Shown one piece after another: positions 32,564-32,614 of a stretch of DNA of 32,614 bases. The notes beneath the pieces are model-generated. The model was not told the DNA's origin, did no database searches, and saw nothing but the letters and a program-made list of their open reading frames with translations. The first letter of the stretch is position 1; the number at the start of each line of letters is the position of its first letter. A program made the position numbers and the translations under genes. Location: positions 1 to 32,614 of the forward strand of contig CAMKAJ010000027.1 of assembly GCA_946410455.1 (NCBI GenBank), written 5' to 3'. Origin of the DNA: an uncultured Bacteroidales bacterium (lineage in GTDB: Bacteria; Bacteroidota; Bacteroidia; Bacteroidales; UBA932).

Positions 32564-32614
32564 GTTCGCCCAGCACGAACGTACTCTAACGGGTGGAAGT
32601 CCCCAAACCGCCCT
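32564..32614 (+). mobile_element. Probable 5' end of a group II intron, truncated by the window edge
   Basis: GTTCGCCCAGCACGAAC followed by CTAACGGGTGGAAGTCCC matches the domain I opening of bacterial group II introns as I remember it: GUGUGCCCGGCAUGGGUG, then CUAUAGGGUGAGAGUCCC in the Oceanobacillus class C intron. GTTCG pairs with CGAAC as the first helix. It starts 3 bases after a hairpin, the kind of site that class C introns prefer. The rest of the intron is outside the window. Confidence 0.5.

Overview
The window comes from a Bacteroidales genome that is high in GC, most like Alistipes/Rikenellaceae. The evidence is a SusC/SusD pair with lipoprotein partners, Bacteroidota-type -7 promoter boxes (TAnnTTTG) in front of most transcription units, almost no Shine-Dalgarno sequences, and GC-rich codon use with long antisense shadow frames. 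No tRNA, rRNA or CRISPR was seen. No gap between genes exceeds 300 bases.

Layout. (1) 1-243: the 3' end of an unrecognised gene carrying a 72-base in-frame repeat. (2) 352-16833: a polysaccharide utilization locus (PUL). The minus-strand operon reads susC, susD, a DUF1735-like surface lipoprotein, an Fn3-DUF4855 lipoprotein, a DUF4855-DUF6259 lipoprotein, a GH20 hexosaminidase, and a GntR-type regulator as last gene. Junctions are 1-36 bases or ATGA overlaps. A GH127/DUF1680-type hydrolase diverges from susC. (3) 16861-23293: housekeeping genes, namely a ComEA-like helix-hairpin-helix protein and rsmI, tdk, a YiiX-like hydrolase with rmuC, and dsbD. (4) 23418-28335: folP (divergent DHPS), a radical SAM protein, and a large FAD/Fe-S oxidoreductase. 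(5) 28388-32454: a thiamine operon behind a TPP riboswitch, thiL-thiD-thiM-thiE. (6) 32455-32614: a palindrome and probably the first bases of a group II intron, cut by the window edge.

The most unusual signal lies inside genes. thiL and folP each carry an in-frame 82-base element with the same architecture: arm 9, loop 12, arm 9, spacer 22, arm 9, loop 12, arm 9. The four arms are the same sequence (or its complement) within a copy, but differ completely between copies. The 22-base spacer is conserved and both copies are read in the same frame, giving similar peptides. The gene at 1-243 carries a more diverged relative. This resembles Rickettsia palindromic elements, but in a Bacteroidales genome. 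Several other enzymes here (DsbD, ThiD, the FAD oxidase, the HhH protein) carry low-complexity or palindrome-rich inserts in loops and linkers. A separate palindrome family sits between genes (23315-23410 and 32527-32560).

How the genes work together: the PUL imports and degrades a glycan that probably contains beta-linked N-acetylhexosamine and/or L-arabinofuranose, with two DUF4855 proteins as candidate new glycosidases. The thi operon phosphorylates and joins thiamine precursors and is switched by TPP.
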